A DNA stretch of 27,335 nt from a virus: the IMG/VR virus record IMGVR_UViG_3300025418_001194, positions 1 through 27,335 of that record. The stretch is one strand, 5' to 3'. Both the position numbers and the translations under genes were made by a program. Below the pieces are notes generated by a model that was not told the origin of the DNA, ran no database searches, and saw nothing but the letters and a program-made list of their open reading frames with translations. This document shows, piece after piece, positions 17,887 through 25,343 of the stretch (its first letter is position 1; each line of letters begins with the position of its first letter).

Positions 17887-20056
17887 AAAAATGTGTGCCA
17901 TTTCGGAACATTTCTGATATTTGCAGGCCTTTTAATTTTGTATCTTTATTTCTCGTCTTCACGCTCCACCACCCCCTTTCGACGAAATCCTGAGCAAACA
18001 GAATCGCGTGCTTGTCATCCTTGATTCGCCTTTTAAGGATCTTCGTAAGGGCCACCTTGATATGGCGCTCAGTGAATTTCTGATTGGTGGAGATGGACCA
18101 AGGCTCCTGCTTGTTCCAAGCATCATTGGCTGCATTTAAGATCTGGTCTCTTTCCTCTTCCGTCATTTTTACACCCGCAGCATAAACGAGGCCCGTCTCC
18201 TGCTTGCCGCCGAACCCAGCATCAGGAGCCTTCTTAGGGGCCTCAGTAATGGCCAGTGTAGACTTCAAAGGCTCGACCTCCACATCTTCCAGCCTGAACT
18301 CCATCTCCCACCCGTCGGGCGCAGACTTCATTTTAGCCGCCCTGATAATTCCTATGCTTTCTCCCTTATCTCGCTCCAAGACGACGCAAGTATCCGCCGA
18401 ACCCTCCAACACCGTAGAGCCGCGCATATTGCCAGCGCCAGACCGACTGAGATGGTGGACGAGGCCAGTCGTCGTATTAAATGCGTGCTGGACCTCATTC
18501 TCTGATTTAACGAATAGGCTCATTTCCTTTTGATTGTTTTCGTCAGCTCCGGGAATCACACGAGACAGTGTATCAAAGACCACATAGACGGGTGGATCCT
18601 TCATGCGGCTGATGTTCCAGTCGATAGTCTTGAGGAGCCGCATCCTGTCCCCGTTCTCTAAAAGGTTCATAGCGTCAGGGATGACCAGATAACGCTCCTC
18701 GTCCACGTCCACGTCGTGATACATCTCATATGCTTTCATGCGCGTATAATGGTCGTGGAGGCCCTCTGTGGTGACGTAGACTATGGGGCCGTGGACATTG
18801 ACCTTGCGCCCCAGAAACCTCTCCTGACCCGTCGCAATGGCGATGCAGGAGCCTATGGTATAGAAGCTCTTACCGCACCCCGGCCAACCCGTAATGTAGT
18901 TTGATCCATATCTCTGCAAGAGCCCCTCAATAATAAACTCTGCAGGTGGAAGGGCCTTAAGATCTGACTTTCTAAAGACGCGAAAAAGGCCTTCTGGTGG
19001 TTCCTGTGGTTGTGAAGGCTTTTCTCCATTAAACTCTTCAGGCTTAATTATCTTTGCGTATACAGGCTGGAAGGTCTCATGAGCTGGAGGTATCCAAGGC
19101 TTCTGCGCCTCCTCGGATATCTTTGTATCCCAGCCGCGCATTGTTGAGCGCCACTTCTGGTCGAACAATGTCTTGCCACGACCTTCGCGCTCAAGAAGGA
19201 CATGCTTGGGTGTGCCGAGCTCTTTTAGTCTTGTCTCGACCTCATCAACATAACTGTTGAAGCAATGTATCTTTGCTTTTTCTTCTTCTTCTTTACTGAC
19301 AAATGGACACTCTCTGTATAGGTCCAATACAGCCCTGAAGACAATTTTATACATGCGCTCTTCACGGCCATCTGTGATTTTTCCCCATTCATTTGTTGTA
19401 AATTCTGGTGTTGGAGTTTTTATTCGTTGTCCTGTTATTGCATCAACTGCAGATGTGCCGAGCATATCAATCTCGTCGCACATCCACTTTGGCATTTCTT
19501 CAATTTCAATTGTCCAAGGCTCTTTATCCTCGACCCATCCGTATGTTTTTCCTGATTCATGATTTGATGGAGGCAGCATTGCAAAGCCGCCGACACCTCT
19601 GATGTCAACGCCTAGTTCACTATTCTTGCAGGTGGGACAAGACCATCCTTCAGGCGAAAGGAAAAACATTTGGAAGCCGCCACCGCCTGTTCGCTGGGTG
19701 GGACATTCGGACATGACACCTGCGTTATGTTCAGCATGAACTCCATCCCACCAAATTTGGGCTCTGGGGTTTTTGTGGGTGTCGAGATCAACAACAACGA
19801 TGCGCCGAGGATGCACGCCAGTAATGAGACCCATATTACTGCGAGCGGAATATCTCCCTGTCTTCCCATACCACTCATCAAACTGCTCCTGTGTTGAAAG
19901 CTCATGTGTAAATTGTTTCCAGTTTTCAAGATGAGGTCTTTTCCAGTTTTTTGTTTCCTTGTGCGTGTAAGCAGGAACAACCTGCATACCTATTGAGCGA
20001 TAATATTTTGCGTAGTCTGCCGGCGAGGCAAACTCTTCATCAAATTCGGGTAACAT
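17825..20056 (-). CDS. Prim-pol / RecA-like helicase replication protein
   Basis: This 743-aa fusion begins with a bifunctional primase-polymerase (AEP) domain at about 10-185. Motif I is IVVVDLDTH (86-94), motif II RTGGGGFQMFF (122-132), and ELGVDIRGVGGFAMLPPSNH (147-166) follows. A C-terminal AAA_25/RepA-type ATPase has Walker A GWPGCGKS (390-397), Walker B VVFD (492-495), then HHLSRSG and RGST. It would prime and unwind DNA at phage forks. Motif II normally ends in GG-x-H; here Gln replaces the His. TGAGG lies 6 nt before the ATG. Its last codons are built from the 10-mer repeats (LRKPPGSPIGSFRE). Operon neighbours upstream are RuvC-like and zinc proteins. Confidence 0.93.
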   Translation of the reverse strand: MLPEFDEEFASPADYAKYYRSIGMQVVPAYTHKETKNWKRPHLENWKQFTHELSTQEQFDEWYGKTGRYSARSNMGLITGVHPRRIVVVDLDTHKNPRAQIWWDGVHAEHNAGVMSECPTQRTGGGGFQMFFLSPEGWSCPTCKNSELGVDIRGVGGFAMLPPSNHESGKTYGWVEDKEPWTIEIEEMPKWMCDEIDMLGTSAVDAITGQRIKTPTPEFTTNEWGKITDGREERMYKIVFRAVLDLYRECPFVSKEEEEKAKIHCFNSYVDEVETRLKELGTPKHVLLEREGRGKTLFDQKWRSTMRGWDTKISEEAQKPWIPPAHETFQPVYAKIIKPEEFNGEKPSQPQEPPEGLFRVFRKSDLKALPPAEFIIEGLLQRYGSNYITGWPGCGKSFYTIGSCIAIATGQERFLGRKVNVHGPIVYVTTEGLHDHYTRMKAYEMYHDVDVDEERYLVIPDAMNLLENGDRMRLLKTIDWNISRMKDPPVYVVFDTLSRVIPGADENNQKEMSLFVKSENEVQHAFNTTTGLVHHLSRSGAGNMRGSTVLEGSADTCVVLERDKGESIGIIRAAKMKSAPDGWEMEFRLEDVEVEPLKSTLAITEAPKKAPDAGFGGKQETGLVYAAGVKMTEEERDQILNAANDAWNKQEPWSISTNQKFTERHIKVALTKILKRRIKDDKHAILFAQDFVERGWWSVKTRNKDTKLKGLQISEMFRNGTHFLRKPPGSPIGSFRENVEQNQ

Positions 20057-20077
20057 GAGGGGCCTCAGTTATATCTA

Positions 20078-20104
20078 TTGACGTGAGATTTAATAATTAT
20101 TAAA
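20078..20104. promoter_or_regulatory. AT-rich palindrome with TTGACG upstream of the primase gene
   Basis: TTTAATAATTATTAAA (20089-20104) is a perfect 16-bp palindrome. On the plus strand TTGACG lies just upstream and TATTAA within it, a possible promoter for the RNA at 20106. On the minus strand it lies in the leader of the primase-helicase gene. It could be an operator or melt easily. Confidence 0.4.
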
Positions 20105-20105
20105 A

Positions 20106-20179
20106 GTGAGGAGTTCGTAATTTAGACATGACGGACCTCCACAACTTAACGCCGCGACTCACACCCGCGGCGTTTTTTT
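20106..20179 (+). ncRNA. Candidate structured plus-strand small RNA
   Basis: The plus strand folds into a 9-bp stem with one bulge (GGAG-TTCGT with ACGGA-C-CTCC, 20110-20118 with 20131-20140). Then comes a perfect 9-bp terminator stem and a T7 run. GTGAG at 20106-20110 can also pair with CTCAC in the terminator loop. No plus-strand gene precedes it for thousands of bases, so the terminator should serve a short antisense-side transcript. On the minus strand the same bases give a GGAGG site and a 9-codon ORF (MSKLRTPHF) in the primase leader. Expression is not shown. Confidence 0.4.
20148..20179 (+). terminator. Strong intrinsic terminator, plus strand
   Basis: AACGCCGCG and CGCGGCGTT form a perfect 9-bp GC-rich stem with a 9-nt loop followed by seven T residues. 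Read leftward it is a hairpin without a T-run, just after the zinc-protein stop, so it may only attenuate that direction. Confidence 0.8.
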
Positions 20180-20420
20180 ATTTGTAGCTAACCTCGTTGT
20201 TGCAAATATCACAAAATGGTCCTGTTTCTATTGTTTCGTAACCCTTTAAATAAATTTCTTCGTAAACAGGCTCAATTGTTTTTTTGATATGAAAACCATT
20301 TGGTAATTCCCACCAATCCTTTCCTTTTCCCCAATATGCGTTTCCACCTTCGTCTTCATGTAAAATAGCATCACCAGAAGTTTTACACTGATGGCAAAAA
20401 ATTTTTTGATCCCACTTCAT
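20178..20420 (-). CDS. Small zinc-ribbon-like protein
   Basis: This 80-aa product has a CHQC pair at 9-12 and a CDIC pair near 70-73, the arrangement of a small zinc ribbon. Between them lie WGKGKDWWELPNGFHIKK and TIEPVYEEIYLKGYETIE. Such proteins bind nucleic acid or partner proteins in replication and transcription. AGGAGAAT precedes the ATG. It lies one base after the RuvC-like gene and before the primase-helicase, so a replication accessory role is reasonable. The exact family is not recognised. Confidence 0.7.
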   Translation of the reverse strand: MKWDQKIFCHQCKTSGDAILHEDEGGNAYWGKGKDWWELPNGFHIKKTIEPVYEEIYLKGYETIETGPFCDICNNEVSYK

Positions 20421-20421
20421 A

Positions 20422-20895
20422 TCAATTCTCCTTCACATCAAATTGAGACTTATATCCATATATTGCGATAAGAGCTGCTTCCGCTCTACCATCATCTTTG
20501 CGGCGTTTGAATTTATCGCTTTCTGGCCACATCATACGCGCCATCTCCAGTGATTGGTTTTTGTCTTTGCTTAACTCTAATGCGCGTTTCCATTTTTGTG
20601 GACTTACAAGTATAGTCGGGACTGAGCACGCTGCCACTACTCCTCTAACCACGCCGTATGAGCACCCAAAATTAAATGAGCTGGTTACTCCTTGGCCACT
20701 GAAAGAGTGAACCGCCTCGATGAAAGCAACGTCGGGATTATACTGGCGAATGATTTTAGCAATTTCATACCCATCGACTGTTTTCCCGTCTATTGGCATG
20801 TCATGTATTCCCACCAGCATTGGGTGTGATGGAAAATAAAAAGAAAGAGCGCCTGTGATTCCGGGGTCAACGCCCATTACACATTTATAGGTCAT
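20422..20895 (-). CDS. RuvC-like Holliday junction resolvase
   Basis: The 157-aa product shows the RuvC RNase H fold. The first catalytic Asp is in MGVDPGITGAL (10), the Glu in VAFIEAVHS (60), and the C-terminal acidic cluster is KDDGRAEAALIAIYG (133-147), followed by a basic end. GVTSSFNFGCSYGVVRGVV is the usual second helix pair. It would cut branched DNA made during replication and recombination so that the genome can be packaged. The start overlaps the previous stop by four bases. The order with primase-helicase and zinc protein is typical of a replication block. Confidence 0.9.
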   Translation of the reverse strand: MTYKCVMGVDPGITGALSFYFPSHPMLVGIHDMPIDGKTVDGYEIAKIIRQYNPDVAFIEAVHSFSGQGVTSSFNFGCSYGVVRGVVAACSVPTILVSPQKWKRALELSKDKNQSLEMARMMWPESDKFKRRKDDGRAEAALIAIYGYKSQFDVKEN

Positions 20896-21665
20896 GCTGC
20901 TTTAACCACATACGCCTTGCGTTGATCTGCAATCCATCCTTCGTCGGCGTTAACGAATACGGGTTGTATAAATATCTTCTTTATTTCTTTGTTGCCTACA
21001 CCGTAATGCTGGGTGCGTATATGGCCGCGGCGGAGATGTGGCTTTGGAGAAGAATGAGAGCCACCCTTACTTTCGTAATTTTCTGTTATTTTCCCAATAT
21101 TAATTGTCGTAATATATCTATATTTTTTAGGTTTTTTTCTACTATTTATACCGGGTTGTTTAAATTCTACTGTGCTTTTTTTTATGTTTTTTGTAGCAAG
21201 AATTACAAGCAACGTATAATAAAATCTTTGTGAAATATTTAATTGACCCTTTACATATTTATCGCAATTGGTGTCTCTTAACACCCCATAATAATTCCTT
21301 TTTAAATAATAATCATCCTCAAAAGTATTGAAAGTGTAATTATTTTTTTTATCTACTTCCGAGCCAACAAGGATTTCACACTTGTCAGTATCCATATCTT
21401 GAAAAGAAAATCTAAAACAAAATGTTACGTCATCTAACGAGGATAAACCATTTATTTCTAATTTTTCTTTCGAGGGTTCTGTGCCATACATCCACGCCGA
21501 CAGTTTATTGACATTGCCCGTTATTCTAAGATCAAATTTTTTTACTGGAGGTTTAAGCAATCCTACCTCTACCATTTGGTCAACGGTTTCCATTACATCT
21601 TGAAAATCAATAGCGTTCCATATTTCATTAGGCAAAATAAAAAGCTGTCTATCGTGCTCAATCAT
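20892..21665 (-). CDS. Conserved phage protein with PHLRRGH C-terminal motif
   Basis: The product is 257 aa from the ATG in the module at 21677-21663. The N-terminus is acidic and helical (DRQLFILPNEIWNAIDFQDV). The middle has FRFSFQDMDTDKCEILVG and many Lys, Asn and Tyr residues. The C-terminus has SSPKPHLRRGHIRTQHYG and FIQPVFVNADEGWIA. The PHLRRGHxR...P..V motif is widespread in phages and mobile elements without a settled function. DNA composition shifts inside the gene: about 21080-21400 is far more AT-rich than both ends, suggesting a mosaic. It is the first gene of the leftward replication operon. Confidence 0.72.
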   Translation of the reverse strand: MIEHDRQLFILPNEIWNAIDFQDVMETVDQMVEVGLLKPPVKKFDLRITGNVNKLSAWMYGTEPSKEKLEINGLSSLDDVTFCFRFSFQDMDTDKCEILVGSEVDKKNNYTFNTFEDDYYLKRNYYGVLRDTNCDKYVKGQLNISQRFYYTLLVILATKNIKKSTVEFKQPGINSRKKPKKYRYITTINIGKITENYESKGGSHSSPKPHLRRGHIRTQHYGVGNKEIKKIFIQPVFVNADEGWIADQRKAYVVKAA

Positions 21666-21677
21666 CTCAATCTCCAT
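21663..21677 (-). promoter_or_regulatory. 15-nt start module of the 257-aa gene
   Basis: ATGGAGATTGAG+ATG. The second ATG is chosen because GGAG then has normal spacing. Confidence 0.6.
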
Positions 21678-21745
21678 AAGTTTCCGCAGCGCGGTATATA
21701 GACGCTAACCCCAAACCTAAATTTTTGTCAATGTTCATTTTTTAG

Positions 21746-21773
21746 TTGACCAGACCAACGACTTCTATATGTT
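21746..21773 (+). promoter_or_regulatory. Candidate rightward promoter of the second early operon
   Basis: TTGACC and TATGTT are 16 nt apart, 40 nt before the nuclease start. The spacer begins with a loose GTTG/CAAC repeat. TTGACA on the minus strand at 21731-21726 may belong to a leftward promoter, but no good -10 follows it. Confidence 0.5.
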
Positions 21774-21812
21774 GTGATGACGAATCGATATTGATCTACA
21801 CATAGAGGTCTT

Positions 21813-22568
21813 GTGAAAAACAATCCTTTCTCTGCTCACGGTATTGAACATTTATCTCCGTCGACCTGTAACCTTTTTACGGGGTCTCCGGCAATGTTTG
21901 TCTTGGACAAGTGCCTGAAGCGCAAGGGCCCGGTGGGTTGCGCCGCATATCGAGGGAGTGCGACCGAGAAGGGTATTGAGCACGGGCTCGTAACCGGCGC
22001 ACCCGTGGAAGAATGCATTAAGGTTGCTGAAGAAGAATTTTGGCGTCTGTCTGCCCTATCCGGCGACCCGTCCCGTGAGAAGGAGCGAGACGCCGTGCCA
22101 GAGATGGTTAAGATTGGGTATAAGGAGCTCATGCCTTATGGAAAGCCAACAAGCTATCAGGGAGCTATAGAGCATTGGTTTGAGGGTATTGCGGTGCCCT
22201 TCATTGGCTACTATGACTTCGAGTGGTCCAACCATAAGATACTAATAGATCTAAAGACGACACATGCGCTCCCTTCTAAGATCAGCACAAACCACGCGAG
22301 ACAGGTTGCTTTGTATACTGCTGCCCGTGGCAATGAGAATGACCCAAGACTTACTTATGTCACGACGAAGAAGTGTGCGACTTATCGGCTTGAAAATGTA
22401 TCTGAACATGTCAAGAGTTTGGAGCGAATCGGTCTTGCGATCCAACGGTTTCTATCGATAAGCGAAGACCCTATGGAGCTGGCGCAACACGTCATCCCAG
22501 AGGTCGATCACTTTTATTTTAAAGACGCAATGGTGCGTCAGTCAGTGTTTGAAGTTTGGGGAATCTAG
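21813..22568 (+). CDS. PD-(D/E)XK nuclease (RecB/Cas4-like exonuclease)
   Basis: The 251-aa product starts at a GTG with AGAGG 4 nt upstream. It has the RecB-family layout: SPSTCNLFTGSPAMFVL at the N-terminus, RGSATEKGIEHGL with the conserved His (57), IGYYDFEW (Asp 135), the catalytic LIDLKTT (Asp 146, Lys 148), and the Q-motif RQVALYTAA (163-171). Members chew double-stranded ends or flaps, and in phages pair with an SSB or annealing protein. An SSB-like gene follows two genes later, so this may be a recombination module. It is the first gene of the rightward operon. Confidence 0.87.
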   Translation: MKNNPFSAHGIEHLSPSTCNLFTGSPAMFVLDKCLKRKGPVGCAAYRGSATEKGIEHGLVTGAPVEECIKVAEEEFWRLSALSGDPSREKERDAVPEMVKIGYKELMPYGKPTSYQGAIEHWFEGIAVPFIGYYDFEWSNHKILIDLKTTHALPSKISTNHARQVALYTAARGNENDPRLTYVTTKKCATYRLENVSEHVKSLERIGLAIQRFLSISEDPMELAQHVIPEVDHFYFKDAMVRQSVFEVWGI

Positions 22569-22570
22569 TC

Positions 22571-22807
22571 ATGAGCAGCGCAATTCCAGCATGTCAGTTT
22601 GGTTATCTCTCTCTACGCGAGATAATGGATAATAGAGACGTTCTTATCAAAGCAAATAAAATTAATGCAATATGTGAGCCTCTTGACGGGATGCCGGAGG
22701 AAGTTGGTTGTGTAGTATATACGAGTATTGATGAGGTGTTTTACTTCAGTGAAACAATAGATCAGGTTTTACAAAAGTTAGAAAGCATTCATCCGTCTTT
22801 GCGCTAA
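22571..22807 (+). CDS. Small hypothetical early protein
   Basis: The product is 78 aa from the ATG 3 nt after the nuclease stop; a longer frame from 22556 is less likely. It reads MSSAIPACQFGYLSLREIMD, then KANKINAICEPLDGM and CVVYTSIDEVFYFSETIDQV. The gene lacks a strong ribosome site and is probably coupled to the nuclease. No family recognised. Confidence 0.55.
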   Translation: MSSAIPACQFGYLSLREIMDNRDVLIKANKINAICEPLDGMPEEVGCVVYTSIDEVFYFSETIDQVLQKLESIHPSLR

Positions 22808-22821
22808 ATGTAGGAAGGGAT

Positions 22822-22863
22822 TCCCCATAATGGGGAGAGGTAAGTGCTAGACCAGATTAGCAC
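22822..22863 (+). other. Two hairpins in the leader of the SSB-like gene
   Basis: TCCCCAT-A-ATGGGGA (22822-22836) is a near-perfect odd palindrome. GTGCTA/TAGCAC (22844-22863) is a 6-bp stem with an 8-nt loop. AAGGAG follows before the ATG. The leader may be a binding site for a translational regulator. Confidence 0.45.
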
Positions 22864-22879
22864 ATCAAGGAGTAGTAAT

Positions 22880-23527
22880 ATGTCTTTCAATGGCTTTTTT
22901 GATAATACTGGTGAAGGTATAACCTTTTTGCCAATCGTTAAATATGATGCGCGCTCAGGCCGTATCACGAGACGTGACCGTGAAAACGGTGAAAGCAATG
23001 ACGTCGATATTACGCGTAGCTTCAAAGCTATTATGGATTTCGAGAATGTTGAGATTGGCTGGTCTGATTTCACTAACGGTCCTCCTGATTTCCGTCTCGT
23101 TCGCTTCGCTGACGGCGGCTCCATACCAAAGCCATCAGAGGGGAACTTCAAACGCTGTGTGCGCTTTGTTGTTAAACTTTCCAAGGAGTGCGGCGGGGAC
23201 GTTCGCGAGTTCGCCTCAAACGCAGGTGCCTGCCTCGACGGCATCAAGAAGCTCAAGGACGAATACGATGCGGGCGTTAAGTCTAATCCCGGCAAACTGC
23301 CAGTAGTATCACTCACTGATACAATTGCTAAGACTTCAAGCGGAGGGGCTTTGAAGACAACGAACTACGTTCCTGTATTCGAGATTACGGGCTGGGTAAA
23401 GCGTCCCGATGATCTGGTATATCAGTCACGTAGTTCGTCTGCCCCTTCTGCGGCACCTTCAGCGCCACCTGCAACGGGATCTACTAAGGTATCTGCTCCA
23501 GCCGGTGGAGATGATGATTTTGGTTGA
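22880..23527 (+). CDS. Phage single-stranded DNA-binding-like protein
   Basis: The product is 215 aa from the ATG preceded by AAGGAG. It begins MSFNGFFDNTGEGITFLPIV and has RSGRITRRDRENGES and FVVKLSKECGGDVREFASNA. A Ser/Ala/Pro linker (about 180-205) ends in an acidic tail, GGDDDFG. A beta-rich core, flexible linker and acidic tail is the standard SSB plan, and the location after a RecB-like nuclease fits. I recall homologs in rhizobial phages annotated as hypothetical or SSB. Two strong hairpins follow the stop, and two more lie in the leader. Confidence 0.72.
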   Translation: MSFNGFFDNTGEGITFLPIVKYDARSGRITRRDRENGESNDVDITRSFKAIMDFENVEIGWSDFTNGPPDFRLVRFADGGSIPKPSEGNFKRCVRFVVKLSKECGGDVREFASNAGACLDGIKKLKDEYDAGVKSNPGKLPVVSLTDTIAKTSSGGALKTTNYVPVFEITGWVKRPDDLVYQSRSSSAPSAAPSAPPATGSTKVSAPAGGDDDFG

Positions 23528-23530
23528 TAA

Positions 23531-23596
23531 TTAGATGGGCGCTTAAGCCCTCTAATACGGGGTGTGGTGTTACCTGCAAAGCCGCACCACACCTCG
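23531..23596 (+). other. Two strong hairpins between the SSB-like gene and the next ORF
   Basis: TTAGA-GGGC pairs with GCCC-TCTAA (23531-23555) around a 6-nt loop with one bulge. Then a 12-bp stem, GGTGTGGTG with CACCACACC plus extensions, spans 23558-23596 with a 15-nt loop. There is no T-run, so partial termination, RNase barrier or processing is more likely than full termination. Confidence 0.55.
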
Positions 23597-23614
23597 ATTA
23601 CACAAGGAACGGAC

Positions 23615-23878
23615 ATGAGGTTTTTAGTAACGATGAATATGCCAAGCTTTAATGGCAATCTTGTTCATCAAGTAAATGTAGAACATCCATCAAATAGTTT
23701 AGAAGAGTTTGTCGATACTTTAACGACAAATGACTTCGTTGTTGTTGAGGAGTTCTACAGAGAATCTCAAACTGGAACTGAAGTAAGCCGCGGGTTGCTT
23801 GCTTTAAACTATCGCTTTGTTGGTAAAATTAAAGTGATGAACGGTGAATCTTATCTAGCAAACAGAGGAAATAGATAA
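23615..23878 (+). CDS. Small hypothetical early protein
   Basis: The product is 87 aa, MRFLVTMNMPSFNGNLVHQV, with AAGGA 6 nt before the ATG. It has a strand-rich start, an acidic helix (SNSLEEFVDTLTTND) and FVVVEEFYR. Its stop overlaps the next start by one base. Family unknown. It is the first gene after the double hairpin and may be expressed at a different level from the SSB-like gene. Confidence 0.62.
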   Translation: MRFLVTMNMPSFNGNLVHQVNVEHPSNSLEEFVDTLTTNDFVVVEEFYRESQTGTEVSRGLLALNYRFVGKIKVMNGESYLANRGNR

Positions 23879-24276
23879 TGAAATATACAGAGATATTGAC
23901 ATCATCTGCTGCTGCAATTTCAGATCGTAGCAATAAATACGGAACGCCAGACGAGTGCTTCAAGGCTATTGCCGAGATTACCGGCGCTCTTCTTGGTCGT
24001 GAAGTGACAGAGTATGAAGTCGCTGCATTCCAGCTCGGGACAAAGCTTGGCCGTCATCGTATGAATAAAGACTATTCAGACAACTATGTTGATGGCGCAA
24101 GCTACATAGGATTTTTGGGTCACTTTGCTATGAAAGAACAAAAGAGCGAAGGCCCATCATTCACTATACCGTCGTCAAATATTGAGTCTCTACGCTCAAA
24201 GAGAAAAACATTTACACCTCCTACAGGGACAGTAAATCTAGACGCTCTTGAAGATGAGATCATCTCGTCATTGTAA
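23878..24276 (+). CDS. DUF6378-like phage protein
   Basis: This 132-aa product matches the DUF6378 pattern: DRSNKYGTPDECFKAIAEIT near the start, ALLGREVTEYEVAAFQLGTK, then KLGRHRMNKDYSDNYVDGAS and a second helix. In this family the helical bundle around R-x-x-K-Y-G and D-N-Y-V-D is shared with a group of nucleotide pyrophosphohydrolase-like phage proteins; activity is unproven here. The last 45 residues are a Ser/Thr/Pro-rich extension with an acidic end. It is coupled to the previous gene by a TAATG overlap. Confidence 0.77.
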   Translation: MKYTEILTSSAAAISDRSNKYGTPDECFKAIAEITGALLGREVTEYEVAAFQLGTKLGRHRMNKDYSDNYVDGASYIGFLGHFAMKEQKSEGPSFTIPSSNIESLRSKRKTFTPPTGTVNLDALEDEIISSL

Positions 24277-24295
24277 TTAATAATTGGTGTGGGAC

Positions 24296-24493
24296 ATGTC
24301 TAAAGAAAAGTTTTACAAATATGTCCCGCACCATCAACAGAAGCTATGGGAAGAACTAGGTTGGACTTTCCATTGCGACTTGGGACCACCTCACGCCGCA
24401 TATAGCAGTCTTTATATTTGGGCTGGCAATGGAGATCCTGTTACTCCTAATGTAGAAATCAAAATAGTGAAGGAAAAAACAAATGAACAATGA
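24296..24493 (+). CDS. Small hypothetical early protein
   Basis: The product is 65 aa from the first ATG, MSKEKFYKYVPHHQQKLWEE onward. Aromatic and His-rich (HHQQKLWEELGWTFHC, YSSLYIWAG) with a basic end. It overlaps the next gene by 11 nt. No ribosome site is clear. No family recognised. Confidence 0.5.
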   Translation: MSKEKFYKYVPHHQQKLWEELGWTFHCDLGPPHAAYSSLYIWAGNGDPVTPNVEIKIVKEKTNEQ

Positions 24494-24680
24494 TCCAGAT
24501 TATCAAACAGGCGTAACAGACGAGCGCGCTCGTTGCGTTGTTATTTGCGAGTTTTGGAAACGCCCGTCTTACATTGCCACGCATTACGGGCCAATTGACG
24601 CCGTTGGTATGGCTGTGTTGCAGAAGGTAGTGGCAGGCATAGAGGCCGACATACGCAGCGGCAATCAGCCTAACGGCTAA
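24483..24680 (+). CDS. Small hypothetical early protein
   Basis: The product is 65 aa: MNNDPDYQTGVTDERARCVV, then CEFWKRPSYIATHYG and a C-terminal helix (GMAVLQKVVAGIEADIRSG). The pattern of a short polar start, RARC-V-I-C and a final helix is common in small phage early proteins. AAGGA lies about 8 nt upstream. Function unknown. Confidence 0.55.
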   Translation: MNNDPDYQTGVTDERARCVVICEFWKRPSYIATHYGPIDAVGMAVLQKVVAGIEADIRSGNQPNG

Positions 24681-24698
24681 TAATTTATTTTTATTGAT

Positions 24699-24713
24699 AT
24701 GGAGATAAGCATG
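24699..24713 (+). promoter_or_regulatory. 15-nt start module of the methyltransferase gene
   Basis: ATGGAGATAAGC+ATG, the most divergent of the eight modules at positions 9-12. Confidence 0.55.
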
Positions 24714-25343
24714 AGGTCGGCTGGAATATACGCCGTTGCGGCTCAACGATATGGGTCTAAGGATGGTTTGGACGACTTCCCAACTCCTCCTTGGGCAACA
24801 CGCGCATTGATTGAATATGTGATCGGAAAAGATCGCGTAAGAGATCAAAACGTATGGGAACCAGCCGCCAATCGCGGGTTTATGGCTAGGCCATTGCAGG
24901 AGTATTTTAAGACCGTCGCTGAATCTGACATCCACGATTACACGGGCGAAGGAAACGTCTGCGACTTTCTTAATTCGAATAATATGGATGGAATATTTAA
25001 CTGGGTAATAACAAACCCGCCCTTTAATAAGGCGCAGCAGTTCATAGAGAAGGCCCAGACAATAGCAACAGACGGCGTGGCTATGCTTGTCAGGACGTCG
25101 TTCTTAGAGGGCTGCATGAGATACAATACTTTGTATATGCACAACCCTCCAGACATTGTTGCGCAGTTTGCTGGACGTGTTCCTATGGTTAAGGGCCGTA
25201 TGGATAAGCACGCCTCAACAGCCACCAGCTATGCGTGGCTTGTTTGGTATATCGACAATTTGCACGACCTAGAAAAGGTAACTGTATTGAGATGGATACC
25301 GCCATGCCGCAAGGAGCTTGAGAGACATGAAGATTATGCATGA
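24711..25343 (+). CDS. DNA N6-adenine methyltransferase-like protein
   Basis: The 210-aa product has DDFPTPPWATRALI (21-34), the SAM-binding-like VWEPAANRGFMARPL (48-62), an acidic SDIHDY after the next strand, and the catalytic VITNPPFNKAQ (99-109). NPPF is the hallmark of amino-methyltransferases acting on adenine N6 or cytosine N4. LVRTSFLEG and a C-terminal Trp-rich segment complete the fold. A phage orphan enzyme of this kind could protect its DNA against host restriction or mark it. No restriction enzyme partner is evident, though a PD-(D/E)XK gene lies three genes downstream. Confidence 0.82.
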   Translation: MRSAGIYAVAAQRYGSKDGLDDFPTPPWATRALIEYVIGKDRVRDQNVWEPAANRGFMARPLQEYFKTVAESDIHDYTGEGNVCDFLNSNNMDGIFNWVITNPPFNKAQQFIEKAQTIATDGVAMLVRTSFLEGCMRYNTLYMHNPPDIVAQFAGRVPMVKGRMDKHASTATSYAWLVWYIDNLHDLEKVTVLRWIPPCRKELERHEDYA

